37,448 nt of DNA from an uncultured Mediterranea sp. (GCA_945836915.1 CAMAMO010000003.1:1-37448), one strand, 5' to 3'; counted from the stretch's first letter, positions 16,235 through 24,290 are shown. Numbers and translations are program-made. Notes: generated by a model from the letters alone, not told the origin.

Positions 16235-17488
16235 TCACTCCTCGGGTGAGGCGTAGATTAGCGTGGAGAGGTGCTCGCGATGGAACATCTCGTTGGCTAC
16301 TTCAAAGAGCTCGTCGGTGGTCAGGGCATCTATTCGGCGACAGACGGCCTGCGGCAATTCGTAGCGGTTGTAGTGCAAGAAGGCTTTGGCCATGGAGAGA
16401 GCCATGCTTTCGTTGTTGTCTGAGGCGACGCCAATCTGTCCGATGAGTTGCTTCTTGGCGGCGGTGAGCTGGGCCGTGGTGAGGGGTCGCTGACAGAGGA
16501 GGTCGAGTTCTTTGGTCACCAGCTGAATGCAACGGCGACGGTCTGCGTCATCACACCCCAGGTAGATGCAGAAGGTTCCCGTATCAGTATAGGCCGTAAG
16601 GTTCGACTCCACGGTATAGACCAATCCACGTCGTTCGCGTAAGGAGAGGTTGAGACGGCTGTTCATACCAGGGCCTCCTAACATGTTGTTGAGTAAATAG
16701 AGCGCTGTGCGCTTGGGGTTGTAGGCATCGTAGCCTCTGGCTCCTATCATGATGTGGTTCTGATGTGTATCCTTCTCTACCAGCAGTTGGCGAGGCTCAT
16801 AGGGTGATGGCTTCTGGCGTTCGTTACACGAGGGGCGAGGAGGTTCTGCGCCAGCCAGCCGTTCCATCATCTTAACGATACGCATGAAGGGGTAGTTACC
16901 CAAGACGAAGAAGACCATATTGCCTGGATGGTAGTAGCGCTCCACAAAGGCCTTCACCTTCTCTGTAGTGAAGGTCTTGAGCTGATTGGGGGTACCAAGG
17001 ATGTTGTGTCCCAAAGGGTGACCTTGAAAGATGAGGTCTTCAAAGTCATCGAAAATCAGTTCTGAGGGAGTATCTTCATAGCTCTGTATCTCATCGATAA
17101 CCACCTCGGTCTCCTTGACCAGTTCTTGCGAGGGGAAGGTGGAGTGAAATACGATGTCGGTCAGTAGTTCGGTAGCTCGCACCAAGTGCTCGTTGAGAAA
17201 AGCGGCATAGACCACGGTCTCCTCTTTGTTAGTATAGGCGTTGAGGTCGCCTCCTACATGCTCCATTCGGTTAAGGATATGCCAGGCTTTGCGGCGTTGG
17301 GTTCCCTTGAAGAGGGTATGCTCTACGAAATGAGCCATACCCTGCTCGTCAGGCCGCTCATCGCGTGTACCAGCATCGATAGCATAGCCGCAGTAGGTAA
17401 CTGGCGAGCTGGAAAGAAGGTGTATGATGCGTAAGCCATTGGCCAGCGTATGGGTATTGTAAGTGGTAAAAATTGGTTGGTTCGACAT
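16235..17488 (-). CDS. M16-family zinc peptidase
   Basis: A 417-residue peptidase of the insulinase/mitochondrial processing peptidase family. The inverted zinc motif HFVEH (His53, Glu56, His57) is intact, with the distal Glu in ETEVVIDEIQSYED. The C-terminal M16_C domain follows (RRGLVYTVESN). No signal peptide is seen, so it is probably cytoplasmic. The start at 17488 (MSNQPIF) lies about 32 bp after the -7 box; the frame is open further upstream to 17533, across the promoter. It is convergent with the RelA-like gene, 34 bp away. Its substrate is not known. Confidence 0.9.
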   Translation of the reverse strand: MSNQPIFTTYNTHTLANGLRIIHLLSSSPVTYCGYAIDAGTRDERPDEQGMAHFVEHTLFKGTQRRKAWHILNRMEHVGGDLNAYTNKEETVVYAAFLNEHLVRATELLTDIVFHSTFPSQELVKETEVVIDEIQSYEDTPSELIFDDFEDLIFQGHPLGHNILGTPNQLKTFTTEKVKAFVERYYHPGNMVFFVLGNYPFMRIVKMMERLAGAEPPRPSCNERQKPSPYEPRQLLVEKDTHQNHIMIGARGYDAYNPKRTALYLLNNMLGGPGMNSRLNLSLRERRGLVYTVESNLTAYTDTGTFCIYLGCDDADRRRCIQLVTKELDLLCQRPLTTAQLTAAKKQLIGQIGVASDNNESMALSMAKAFLHYNRYELPQAVCRRIDALTTDELFEVANEMFHREHLSTLIYASPEE

Positions 17489-17519
17489 AGTTGAAAAACG
17501 ATGTTTGTTAATTCGGCCA

Positions 17520-17527
17520 CAAAAATA
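17520..17527 (-). promoter_or_regulatory. -7 box of the M16 peptidase gene
   Basis: The minus strand reads TATTTTTG, fitting TAnnTTTG, about 32 bp before the ATG at 17488. Confidence 0.5.
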
Positions 17528-17632
17528 CAACAAAAGTTATTGCCGTTTGTGAAAAATTGCAGATATTTGCAGATGAGAATGGAGGAATGCTGTTTGGCAT
17601 CCCTATCATAAACCTTTAAAACAAAAGAAACA

Positions 17633-18238
17633 ATGATTGAATCGATTGTAGAACTTCTGAGAAAAGAGGCTGAAGCTGTGGCTCATATCCCCGTGAGTGA
17701 TGCCTATGAAAAGGCTGTGAATCTGATTGTTGACCAGGTACATTGCAAAAAAGGTAAACTGGTTACTTCGGGTATGGGTAAAGCTGGACAGATAGCTATG
17801 AATATTGCGACCACCTTCTGCTCTACCGGTATTCCTTCCGTTTTTTTGCACCCCAGCGAGGCGCAACATGGCGATTTGGGCATTCTGCAAGAGAATGACT
17901 TGCTGCTTTTGATTTCTAACTCAGGAAAAACACGCGAGATTGTGGAACTGACCCATCTGGCACATAATCTCAATCCCAGTTTGAAATTCATTGTTATCAC
18001 TGGCAATCCCGATAGCCCTCTGGCTCAACAGGCTACTGTCTGCCTGCCTACCGGTCATCCTGATGAGGTGTGTGCATTGGGCATGACACCTACGACCTCG
18101 ACTACGGTGATGACCGTAATTGGTGATATCCTCGTAGTTCAGACCATGAAGCAGACCGGTTTCACCATCGAGGAGTATTCAAAACGCCATCATGGTGGCT
18201 ATTTAGGCGAGAAATCAAGAGAATTATGCGAAAAGTAA
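17633..18238 (+). CDS. kdsD: SIS-domain arabinose-5-phosphate isomerase, CBS-less
   Basis: A 201-residue single SIS domain of the KpsF/GutQ group: GKLVTSGMGKAGQIAMNIA, FLHPSEAQHGDLG, LLLISNSGKTREIV and MTPTTSTTVM. These enzymes convert ribulose-5-phosphate to arabinose-5-phosphate, the first step to Kdo of lipopolysaccharide. The E. coli enzymes carry two CBS domains after the SIS domain; here they are absent and the protein ends at residue 201. From memory, SIS-only forms are known in Bacteroides. It overlaps the next gene (a PfkB kinase) by 13 bp, so the two are probably translationally coupled. Confidence 0.78.
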   Translation: MIESIVELLRKEAEAVAHIPVSDAYEKAVNLIVDQVHCKKGKLVTSGMGKAGQIAMNIATTFCSTGIPSVFLHPSEAQHGDLGILQENDLLLLISNSGKTREIVELTHLAHNLNPSLKFIVITGNPDSPLAQQATVCLPTGHPDEVCALGMTPTTSTTVMTVIGDILVVQTMKQTGFTIEEYSKRHHGGYLGEKSRELCEK

Positions 18239-19179
18239 TTGGCATAGGGGAAACCATCCTCGATATTATCTTCCGAAACCAACAACCAACGGCTGCCGTT
18301 CCGGGAGGTTCGGTGTTTAACGGCATCATCTCATTGGCTCGTGTGGGTATTCCTATCTGCTTTATCAGCGAGACGGGCAATGATCATGTGGGGCGTATCA
18401 TTTTGAACTTCATGCGCGAGAACGGCCTCTCTACCGACCACGTCAATGTCTTTCCTGATGGGAAATCACCTGTCTCTTTGGCCTTTCTGAACGACCGGAG
18501 TGATGCTGAATACATCTTCTATAAGGATTACCCCAAGCAACGATTGGATGTGGCCTTTCCTGATATTCAAGCTGATGATATTCTAATCATTGGCTCCTAT
18601 TACGCTTTGAATCCGGTGCTTCGTGATAAGGTGACAGAACTACTTGAATTGGCTCGCAGCAAGCGTGCGATTATCTATTACGATCCAAACTTCCGCTCGT
18701 CGCATAAGGAGGAGGCTATTAAATTGGCCCCTACTATCATTGAGAACTTGGAATATGCTGACATAGTTCGTGGTTCTATAGACGACTTCTATTACATGTA
18801 TGGCACTCAGGATGCGGAGAAGGTTTATCGTGACAAAATCAAATTCTACTGTTCTAACTTCCTCTGCACAGCAGGTAGTGAGGAGATTATCCTACGAACT
18901 CAGGCGATAGCGAAATCTTACCCCATTCCACCGATTCAAGCCGTAAGTACGATCGGTGCAGGTGATAACTTCAATGCCGGTATCATCTATGGTTTGCTGA
19001 AGTACCGAATCGGTTACGATGATTTGCCTCATCTGACGGAAGAGCAATGGAATCAGGTTGTAGCCTGCGGCATACGGTTTGCTGCCAATGCCTGCCAGAA
19101 TGTTGGTAACTCCATTAGTCATGAACTGGCTGCCCAACTGAAGGAAGAATTAGCGCAAGAGTGGACAAAGGAAGAATAA
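18226..19179 (+). CDS. PfkB-family sugar kinase
   Basis: A 317-residue ribokinase-like kinase. The N-terminal glycine motif is PGGSVFN (about residues 26-32). The C-terminal motif IGAGDNFNAG (about 243-252) carries the catalytic Asp and anion hole. The sugar is not identifiable from sequence. The 13-bp overlap with the isomerase suggests a phosphosugar or pentose substrate in the same pathway. Because uronate genes lie 2 kb away, a KDG kinase role was considered, but the opposite strand and the kdsD coupling argue against it. ybeY follows, with its ATG 32 bp after this stop. Confidence 0.83.
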   Translation: MRKVIGIGETILDIIFRNQQPTAAVPGGSVFNGIISLARVGIPICFISETGNDHVGRIILNFMRENGLSTDHVNVFPDGKSPVSLAFLNDRSDAEYIFYKDYPKQRLDVAFPDIQADDILIIGSYYALNPVLRDKVTELLELARSKRAIIYYDPNFRSSHKEEAIKLAPTIIENLEYADIVRGSIDDFYYMYGTQDAEKVYRDKIKFYCSNFLCTAGSEEIILRTQAIAKSYPIPPIQAVSTIGAGDNFNAGIIYGLLKYRIGYDDLPHLTEEQWNQVVACGIRFAANACQNVGNSISHELAAQLKEELAQEWTKEE

Positions 19180-19211
19180 GAGATACCCATAAAACCTTTA
19201 CCCCAAAAGAG

Positions 19212-19646
19212 ATGATTACATACCAGTGTGAAGAGATTGCTATGCCTCATATCAAGAGGCGTGAAGTGAGCGAATGGATTAAGCAGGTTGCCGCCCTATA
19301 TAAGAAGAGGGTAGGCGAGGTGGCCTACATCTTCTGTAACGATGAGAAGATTCTGGAGGTGAACCGCCAGTATCTGAAGCACGATTACTACACGGATATC
19401 ATCACCTTTGACTATACTGAGGGGAGTCGCATCAGCGGTGACCTTTTCATCAGTCTCGACACGGTGAGAACTAATGCTGAACAGTATGCTGACAATAACT
19501 ACATGCGTGAACTCTATCGCGTAATCATCCATGGCATCCTCCACCTCTGTGGTATCAACGATAAAGGACCTGGTGAACGCGAGCAGATGGAGGCGGCAGA
19601 AGAGCAGGCCTTGAAGCTCCTTGATAAGATAATGACCAAGGCTTAA
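19212..19646 (+). CDS. ybeY: Endoribonuclease YbeY
   Basis: A 144-residue YbeY/UPF0054 protein involved in 16S rRNA 3' end maturation and ribosome quality control. Marks are VNRQYLKHDYYTDIITFDY and the zinc motif HGILHLCGINDKG. The first two His of the usual HGxLHLxGxDH are present, but the last His is replaced; the following residues (Asn, Asp, Lys) differ, possibly a variant of this lineage. The start at 19212 (MITYQCEEI) is used rather than the open frame from 19161, which would overlap the kinase gene. Its stop codon abuts the stop codon of the convergent gene at 19647. Confidence 0.85.
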   Translation: MITYQCEEIAMPHIKRREVSEWIKQVAALYKKRVGEVAYIFCNDEKILEVNRQYLKHDYYTDIITFDYTEGSRISGDLFISLDTVRTNAEQYADNNYMRELYRVIIHGILHLCGINDKGPGEREQMEAAEEQALKLLDKIMTKA

Positions 19647-20879
19647 TCAGAAAAAGAAGAGATAACTGACCACAATGGCTGCAATGATACCAGCTAAATC
19701 GGCAATCAACCCGCATGTGACAGCATTGCGGGTTTTTGTTATACCTACACTGCCGAAATAGACGGCCAAAATATAAAAGGTGGTATCAGATGCGCCACGT
19801 GCTATACAGCTCATACGGCCCACGAAAGAGTCCGCTCCATACTGGTTCATGGCGTCAATCATCAAACCATTGGCTCCGCTGCCGCTGAGTGACTTCATCA
19901 AGGCTGTGGGCAGAGCACCAACGAAACTGGTGTCTAAGCCAAAGAGTCCAACCACCCAGCCAATGCCTCCAACAAGCAGATCCATCGCTCCAGAGGTACG
20001 GAACACCGCAATACCTACCAGGAAGGCTACCAGATAGGGAATGATACGAACGGCTGTAGTAAAGCCCTCTTTGGCCCCCTCGATAAAGGCATCATAGACG
20101 TTGATGCGCTTCCATACGCCCCAAAGGATGAAGGTCAGTATGATGGAGAAGAGCAAGATATTAGCAATGAGGGTAGAATAGACGCCCATCTCATCCCGTC
20201 CCAGACTGCCCAAAAGCCAGATGAGTGTAGCAAAGAAGAGGCTGATACCACCAATCAAAAGCAGAACAGGGCGATTGACCAGATTGATATGTTGTGCCAC
20301 ACTGACCGCAATGACTCCCACTACCGTAGAGATAGCTGTTGTAATCAGGGTTGGAATGAAGATGTCAGTAGGCTGTACGGCACCCATTTGCGAACGGTAC
20401 ATCATGATGCTGACAGGAATCAGAATCAAGCCCGAGGTATTAAGCACCAAGAACATCACCATGGGATTGGTGGCGGTATTCTTTTGGGGATTCAGCTCTT
20501 GCAGCTCTTTCATGGCCTTCAAACCCATGGGGGTAGCTGCATTGTCAAGTCCCAGCATATTGGCCGAGAGGTTCATAAAGATACTACCCATGGCTGGATG
20601 TCCCTTTGGAATCTCGGGGAAGAGTTTGCAGAACACTGGACTCAGCCAGTGTGAGAGGGCGTTAATCATGCCACTTTTCTCGCCTATTTTCATCACTCCA
20701 AGCCAAAGTGAGAGAATCCCTGTCAATCCAAGGGAGATATCAAAAGCGGTCTTTGAAGAGTCGAATGTACTGTTCACCAGTTCGGTGAAGATATCGGTGT
20801 TACCCATGAAAAGACATTTCCAAAGCGCTACAATAAAGGCTATTACGAAAAAAGCGACCCAAATATAATTTAATACCAT
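19647..20879 (-). CDS. Nucleoside recognition (Gate) domain membrane protein, SpmA-SpmB-like fusion
   Basis: A 410-residue polytopic protein with two Gate-like regions: SLGLTGILSLWLGVMKIGEKSG with MGSIFMNLSANMLGLDNAATP, then VAFLVGIAVFRTSGAMD with GASDTTFYILAVYFG. This is the arrangement of B. subtilis SpmA followed by SpmB as one chain. In non-sporulating Bacteroidales its role is not known; some kind of transport is presumed. The ATG at 20879 is preferred over 20909 because it follows the -7 box at 20906-20914. It is convergent with ybeY with no bases between the stop codons, and its promoter lies at the end of an 81-bp tandem repeat. Confidence 0.8.
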   Translation of the reverse strand: MVLNYIWVAFFVIAFIVALWKCLFMGNTDIFTELVNSTFDSSKTAFDISLGLTGILSLWLGVMKIGEKSGMINALSHWLSPVFCKLFPEIPKGHPAMGSIFMNLSANMLGLDNAATPMGLKAMKELQELNPQKNTATNPMVMFLVLNTSGLILIPVSIMMYRSQMGAVQPTDIFIPTLITTAISTVVGVIAVSVAQHINLVNRPVLLLIGGISLFFATLIWLLGSLGRDEMGVYSTLIANILLFSIILTFILWGVWKRINVYDAFIEGAKEGFTTAVRIIPYLVAFLVGIAVFRTSGAMDLLVGGIGWVVGLFGLDTSFVGALPTALMKSLSGSGANGLMIDAMNQYGADSFVGRMSCIARGASDTTFYILAVYFGSVGITKTRNAVTCGLIADLAGIIAAIVVSYLFFF

Positions 20880-20905
20880 GAGAATAACATATCGGTTTTG
20901 AGTGG

Positions 20906-20938
20906 GCAAAGATAGTGCAAGCCGAGCGAAAATGCAAA
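20906..20938 (-). promoter_or_regulatory. Promoter of the Gate-domain protein gene
   Basis: On the minus strand TTTG (plus coordinates 20935-20938) is followed after exactly 20 bp by TATCTTTGC (20906-20914). This is a near-ideal Bacteroides promoter. Most of it is built from the first unit of the 81-bp repeat; only the TA of the -7 box is changed in the other unit junctions. Confidence 0.7.
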
Positions 20939-21117
20939 AAGAAGCTTGCTTATTTTTGCTTTACCGAGGCGCCGCCTATCTTGGCGCAGCAAAGAGTGCA
21001 AGCCGAGCGAAAATGCAAAAAGAAGCTTGCTTATTTTTGCTTTACCGAGGCGCCGCCTATCTTGGCGCAGCAAAGAGTGCAAGCCGAGCGAAAATGCAAA
21101 AAGAAGCTTGCTTATTT
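20914..21117. repeat. 81-bp tandem repeat, about 2.5 units
   Basis: Units start at 20914, 20995 and 21076, each beginning AGTGCAAGCCGAGCGAAAA. The third is cut after 42 bp. Copies appear identical by eye. Each unit holds an almost palindromic core GCAAAAAGAAGC TT GCTTATTTTTGC and a GC-rich half with GAGGCGCCGCC. Being 27 codons long, the repeat gives artefact open frames on both strands. Confidence 0.9.
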
Positions 21118-21168
21118 CACACAATGACCTCTCCAAGCGTTACTTGAAGAGGTCATATGGGTGTGTGA
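21117..21168 (-). terminator. Terminator-like hairpin after the DUF4861 gene
   Basis: ATGACCTCT (21124-21132) and AGAGGTCAT (21148-21156) pair perfectly, with CAAG/CTTG continuing the stem toward a 5-nt loop after one mismatch. Outer CACACA/TGTGTG can extend it. It lies about 20 nt past the DUF4861 stop at 21187. There is no strong T run. Confidence 0.6.
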
Positions 21169-21186
21169 TGAATTTACTCAGAAGTA

Positions 21187-22425
21187 TTATTCAATGGTTA
21201 CCTGTAAAGGATGGTTTATCTTCTGAACAAATTGTTTCATGTAGCTATTCCAAGCCTCGCTATCCTTTATATCGGCGCGATTCCAACCAAAGCCCCAGTA
21301 ATAGACGAACGGAGTGCCTGGTACATATTGTCCTTCACCTAAGATGTGGCCAAATGCATGACTATGCTGCTTACGCTCCTGCTCAGTAAAGAGGCGTGTT
21401 CCAGCCTTGTCAAGACGTGCAGTGAAGGCTGCACCGACGTAGATTTCACCTTGGTCAGGACCTGTTGTGGGGTCCACATAGGTGATGTACCCCTCTTTGG
21501 CATCAGCTACAACGACCGGTTCGCTGTTGTGGAGGGCAAAGCCAGCCACGATAGGATGAGGTTGTGTCAGCCCTTCATAGCTCACAGCCGTTCGGTTGAG
21601 GTGACTGCGGGCATCCAATGAGATGAGGCGCTTCTCCACAACAGCCGTGTCTGCACCCACCTGCATGGGGTTGAAAGTGAGGCTCACGGTGAAGCGATAA
21701 GGGCCGTTGTCCAGCAGTTCGTAGTGTGCATAACACCAAGGATAGACAATGGTGTCACTCTCCAGCAGAGCTGCTACACCGCCGCCCAAAGTAGCACCTA
21801 CAGCGTAGCAATCCATACCATGACCATGATCCTTGTGATAAGAATAGGTAGTAAGGAACGCTTTTGCTTCGGCTGGGTTCTTCGCTTCCAGTTCACGGTA
21901 CTTCACCCAGTTAAGTGAATCAAGCTCCATGGCATAGAGCTCTTCAAGCACAGGATCAGAGGTGCCGCGTTTAGTAAAGAGGTCATAGCCAAAGCCACGC
22001 TCGCCGCGGGCTTGCAAGGCAGGACCATAGGCACGGAAGCCTACTTTGTCATTTTCCCAAGCCATATCATCCATTCGCTCTGGATATTGGCGGCCACAGG
22101 CGATGGTTGTCTGCTGTACCGTAGGGTTACCAGCACGAAGAGAGTAAACGGCTTCAGCCTGTGCAGGCACTTCAGCAAGGAAGATCAATTTGCCATCGTG
22201 GGTCAGCTGATAGGCCAGTTCTTGCCCGTCGCCATCAGTAAGCACCAGTTCGTCGGTCTCCTTCAAGGCCAACTTCTCCTCAATCTGAGCCATCTCTACC
22301 TCAACCACTTCTTCTGAGCGGTCAAAGGCCAGAGGATTGTTTACCGTCAAGGTGAGTGTCTCCTTAGGTTGTTGGCATGAAGCAAGCAGAAGTGCTGCAA
22401 GTAGGGGAAGTGTAGTCTTCTTCAT
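21187..22425 (-). CDS. DUF4861 lipoprotein of the uronate operon
   Basis: A 412-residue protein with a lipoprotein signal (MKKTTLPLLAALLLASC, lipobox Cys17) and a DUF4861-type body (DDMAWENDKVGFRAYGPAL, YHKDHGHGMDCY, FVYYWGFGWNRADI). I know this family from gene clusters for pectin or uronate breakdown, but no activity is established to my knowledge. The conserved Trp, Asp and His residues and the export signal suggest a periplasmic or surface enzyme acting on an unsaturated or uronate-containing oligosaccharide. It is the last gene of the kduI-kduD unit, 11 bp after kduD. It has no visible relation to the repeat on its 3' side. Confidence 0.75.
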   Translation of the reverse strand: MKKTTLPLLAALLLASCQQPKETLTLTVNNPLAFDRSEEVVEVEMAQIEEKLALKETDELVLTDGDGQELAYQLTHDGKLIFLAEVPAQAEAVYSLRAGNPTVQQTTIACGRQYPERMDDMAWENDKVGFRAYGPALQARGERGFGYDLFTKRGTSDPVLEELYAMELDSLNWVKYRELEAKNPAEAKAFLTTYSYHKDHGHGMDCYAVGATLGGGVAALLESDTIVYPWCYAHYELLDNGPYRFTVSLTFNPMQVGADTAVVEKRLISLDARSHLNRTAVSYEGLTQPHPIVAGFALHNSEPVVVADAKEGYITYVDPTTGPDQGEIYVGAAFTARLDKAGTRLFTEQERKQHSHAFGHILGEGQYVPGTPFVYYWGFGWNRADIKDSEAWNSYMKQFVQKINHPLQVTIE

Positions 22426-22436
22426 TACTTGTTGAC

Positions 22437-23240
22437 TTATTTGGGCTGTTTACCGATATAGGCCAGAATACCACCATCTACATAGAGGATGTGGCCATTG
22501 ACAGCATTCGAAGCGTCAGAAGCGAGGAATACAGCAGGGCCTTTCAGCTCTTCAGGTAGCAACCAGCGGCCAGCAGGAGTCTTTGCGCAGATGAATGTGT
22601 CGAAGGGGTGACGGCTACCATCAGCCTGAGGCTCACGCAACGGAGCGGTTTGAGGCGTAGCAATGTAACCGGGGCCTATACCGTTACACTGGATGTTATA
22701 TTCACCGTACTCAGAGCAGATGTTGCGAGTTAGCATCTTCAAGCCACCCTTAGCAGCTGCATAGGCTGATACGGTTTCACGACCCAGTTCACTCATCATC
22801 GAGCAGATGTTGATAATCTTACCATGACCCTTTTTGATCATGCCGGGGATAACGGCCTTAGAGACGATGAAGGGAGCAACCAAGTCGATATCGATGACCT
22901 GCTGGAACTCTTCCAGAGCCATTTCGTGCATGGGGATGCGCTTGATAATACCGGCGTTGTTAACCAAGATATCAATGGTGCCGAGATTCTGCTCGATATC
23001 AGCCACCATAGCCTTTACTTGGTCCTCTTTAGTTACGTCGCAGATGTAACCACGAGCCTCAATGCCTTTCGCTTTATAGTCTGCCAAAGCTTGCTCCAGG
23101 TGATGCTCACCGCGGCAGTTGAAAGCAATTTTAGCACCAGCTTCAGCAAGCGCTTCAGCCATAGCAAATCCAATACCATAAGCAGCACCAGTAACCAGAG
23201 CTACTTTTCCTTCTAATGAGAAATTCAAATACTTATCCAT
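22437..23240 (-). CDS. kduD: 2-dehydro-3-deoxy-D-gluconate 5-dehydrogenase
   Basis: A 267-residue short-chain dehydrogenase. The cofactor motif TGAAYGIGFAMAEAL (residues 18-32), NNAGI, and the catalytic Ser, Tyr and Lys (ICSMMSELG, then SAYAAAKGG) are intact. Proteins of this type with KduI in the operon reduce the hexodiulosonate made by KduI to 2-keto-3-deoxygluconate. The related gluconate 5-dehydrogenase is the alternative reading; the neighbour kduI argues for KduD. The gene lies 72 bp after kduI, with a GTTGACGAGTTGAC-type repeat between. Confidence 0.88.
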   Translation of the reverse strand: MDKYLNFSLEGKVALVTGAAYGIGFAMAEALAEAGAKIAFNCRGEHHLEQALADYKAKGIEARGYICDVTKEDQVKAMVADIEQNLGTIDILVNNAGIIKRIPMHEMALEEFQQVIDIDLVAPFIVSKAVIPGMIKKGHGKIINICSMMSELGRETVSAYAAAKGGLKMLTRNICSEYGEYNIQCNGIGPGYIATPQTAPLREPQADGSRHPFDTFICAKTPAGRWLLPEELKGPAVFLASDASNAVNGHILYVDGGILAYIGKQPK

Positions 23241-23267
23241 ATTCTTTATAGTTTATATGTTGTTTTT

Positions 23268-23308
23268 TAGTTGACGAGTTGACATGCAGAACATTTTAAC
23301 GAGTTGAG
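23268..23308. repeat. GTTGAC-type short repeat, site 2
   Basis: TAGTTGACGAGTTGACA followed by AACGAGTTGAGG in the kduI-kduD gap. It is the same motif family as at 8914-8954 and 25733-25765. Confidence 0.5.
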
Positions 23309-23312
23309 GACT

Positions 23313-24155
23313 TTATTTCAAGTCTGTTATGAGTGCGAAGTCTTGGTCTCCGTAGTCCAGGTTTTCGCCTCCCATACCCCAGATGAAGGTATAGGCTGAG
23401 GTACCGGCAGCCGAGTGTATGCTCCACTCGGGTGAGAGCACAGCTTGATGGCCTTGCATCCAGAGGTGACGGGTCTCTTCTATCTCGCCCATGAAGTGGC
23501 AGACAGCCTGCTTGGCAGGTAGTTCAAAATAGAAGTAGGCCTCCATCCGGCGGCTGTGAACATGGGCTGGCATGGTGTTCCAAACGCTGCCGGCAGCTAA
23601 CTCTGTCATGCCCATTTGTAGCTGGCAGGTGGGTAGCACTTGGTTCACAATCATCTTGTTGATGCATCGATGATTGCTCTCTTCTGTACTGCCCATTTCG
23701 GCTACGATGGCATCAGCCTTGGTGATTTTGCGGTCAGGATAGGTGCAATGGGCTGGAAGGGAGTTGAAATAGAGCAAGGCAGGGTTGGCTGGGTCGAGAC
23801 TGCGGAAGGTGACTTTACGGTCGCCACGGCCCAGATAGAGAGCCTCTTTATAGTCTAAGTTGAACGAGGTATCGCCTATCTCTACTACGGCAGGACCTCC
23901 AACGCTGAATATACCCATCTCTCGTCGGCTAAGGAAGAAGGTGGATTTCAGGGGGTCAATGGCCTCCAATTCTAATGCTTCAGCCAATGGCATGGCTCCA
24001 CCAACGACCATACGGTCATACATCGAATAGACCATGTGCACTTCGTCGGGAACAAAGAGTGTTTCAATCAGGAAATCTCGGCGCAGACGCTTTGTATCAT
24101 AATGGCGTGCGTCGTCGGGGTGAGCTGCGTAGCGTACTTCGTAAATGGTCTTCAT
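23313..24155 (-). CDS. kduI: 4-deoxy-L-threo-5-hexulose uronate isomerase
   Basis: A 280-residue cupin isomerase that turns 5-keto-4-deoxyuronate from pectin or other unsaturated uronates into 3-deoxy-D-glycero-2,5-hexodiulosonate, the KduD substrate. Zinc ligands are seen in PAHVHSRRMEAYFYF and in the later WSIHSAAGTSAYTFIWGMGGEN. The full family length is present. The start is set at MKTIYEVRYA (24155), which matches family starts; the frame is open four codons further. It is the first gene of the uronate operon behind the promoter at 24236-24244. No lyase or transporter gene of a polysaccharide locus lies beside it. Confidence 0.93.
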   Translation of the reverse strand: MKTIYEVRYAAHPDDARHYDTKRLRRDFLIETLFVPDEVHMVYSMYDRMVVGGAMPLAEALELEAIDPLKSTFFLSRREMGIFSVGGPAVVEIGDTSFNLDYKEALYLGRGDRKVTFRSLDPANPALLYFNSLPAHCTYPDRKITKADAIVAEMGSTEESNHRCINKMIVNQVLPTCQLQMGMTELAAGSVWNTMPAHVHSRRMEAYFYFELPAKQAVCHFMGEIEETRHLWMQGHQAVLSPEWSIHSAAGTSAYTFIWGMGGENLDYGDQDFALITDLK

Positions 24156-24235
24156 GCGGTATTTCAAAGTGAGTTTTTTCAGTTGTTAGTTCATAAATAG
24201 GTTCGTTCCGTTAGCGTACACGACCTGTTCACGAC

Positions 24236-24244
24236 GCAAAGGTA
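24236..24244 (-). promoter_or_regulatory. -7 box of kduI-kduD-DUF4861
   Basis: The minus strand reads TACCTTTGC, a match to TAnnTTTGC, about 80 bp before the kduI ATG. No -33 TTTG is found at 19-21 bp, which suggests activator control. Confidence 0.55.
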
Positions 24245-24273
24245 GGAAAAGTTTTAAGTAAATAGGTATAGAA

Positions 24274-24290
24274 ATGTTCTAAATATGTTC
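24274..24290. repeat. ATGTTC direct repeat upstream of kduI
   Basis: ATGTTC occurs at 24274-24279 and 24285-24290, 11 bp apart (one helical turn), starting 30 bp upstream of the -7 box of kduI. The place fits an activator site. Short motifs can occur by chance. Confidence 0.4.

Noticed and set aside
18226-19179. KDG kinase role for the PfkB protein, linked to kduI/kduD
   Set aside because: It is on the other strand, overlaps the isomerase gene and is 2 kb from the uronate operon; the substrate was left open.
20914-21117. Possible CRISPR array
   Set aside because: Repeat and 'spacer' parts are both identical between units, so it is a plain tandem repeat; no cas genes are seen.
20902-21389. 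Open frames with a repeated 27-residue peptide
   Set aside because: The 81-bp repeat is a multiple of three and keeps frames open; no start context or domain supports a gene.
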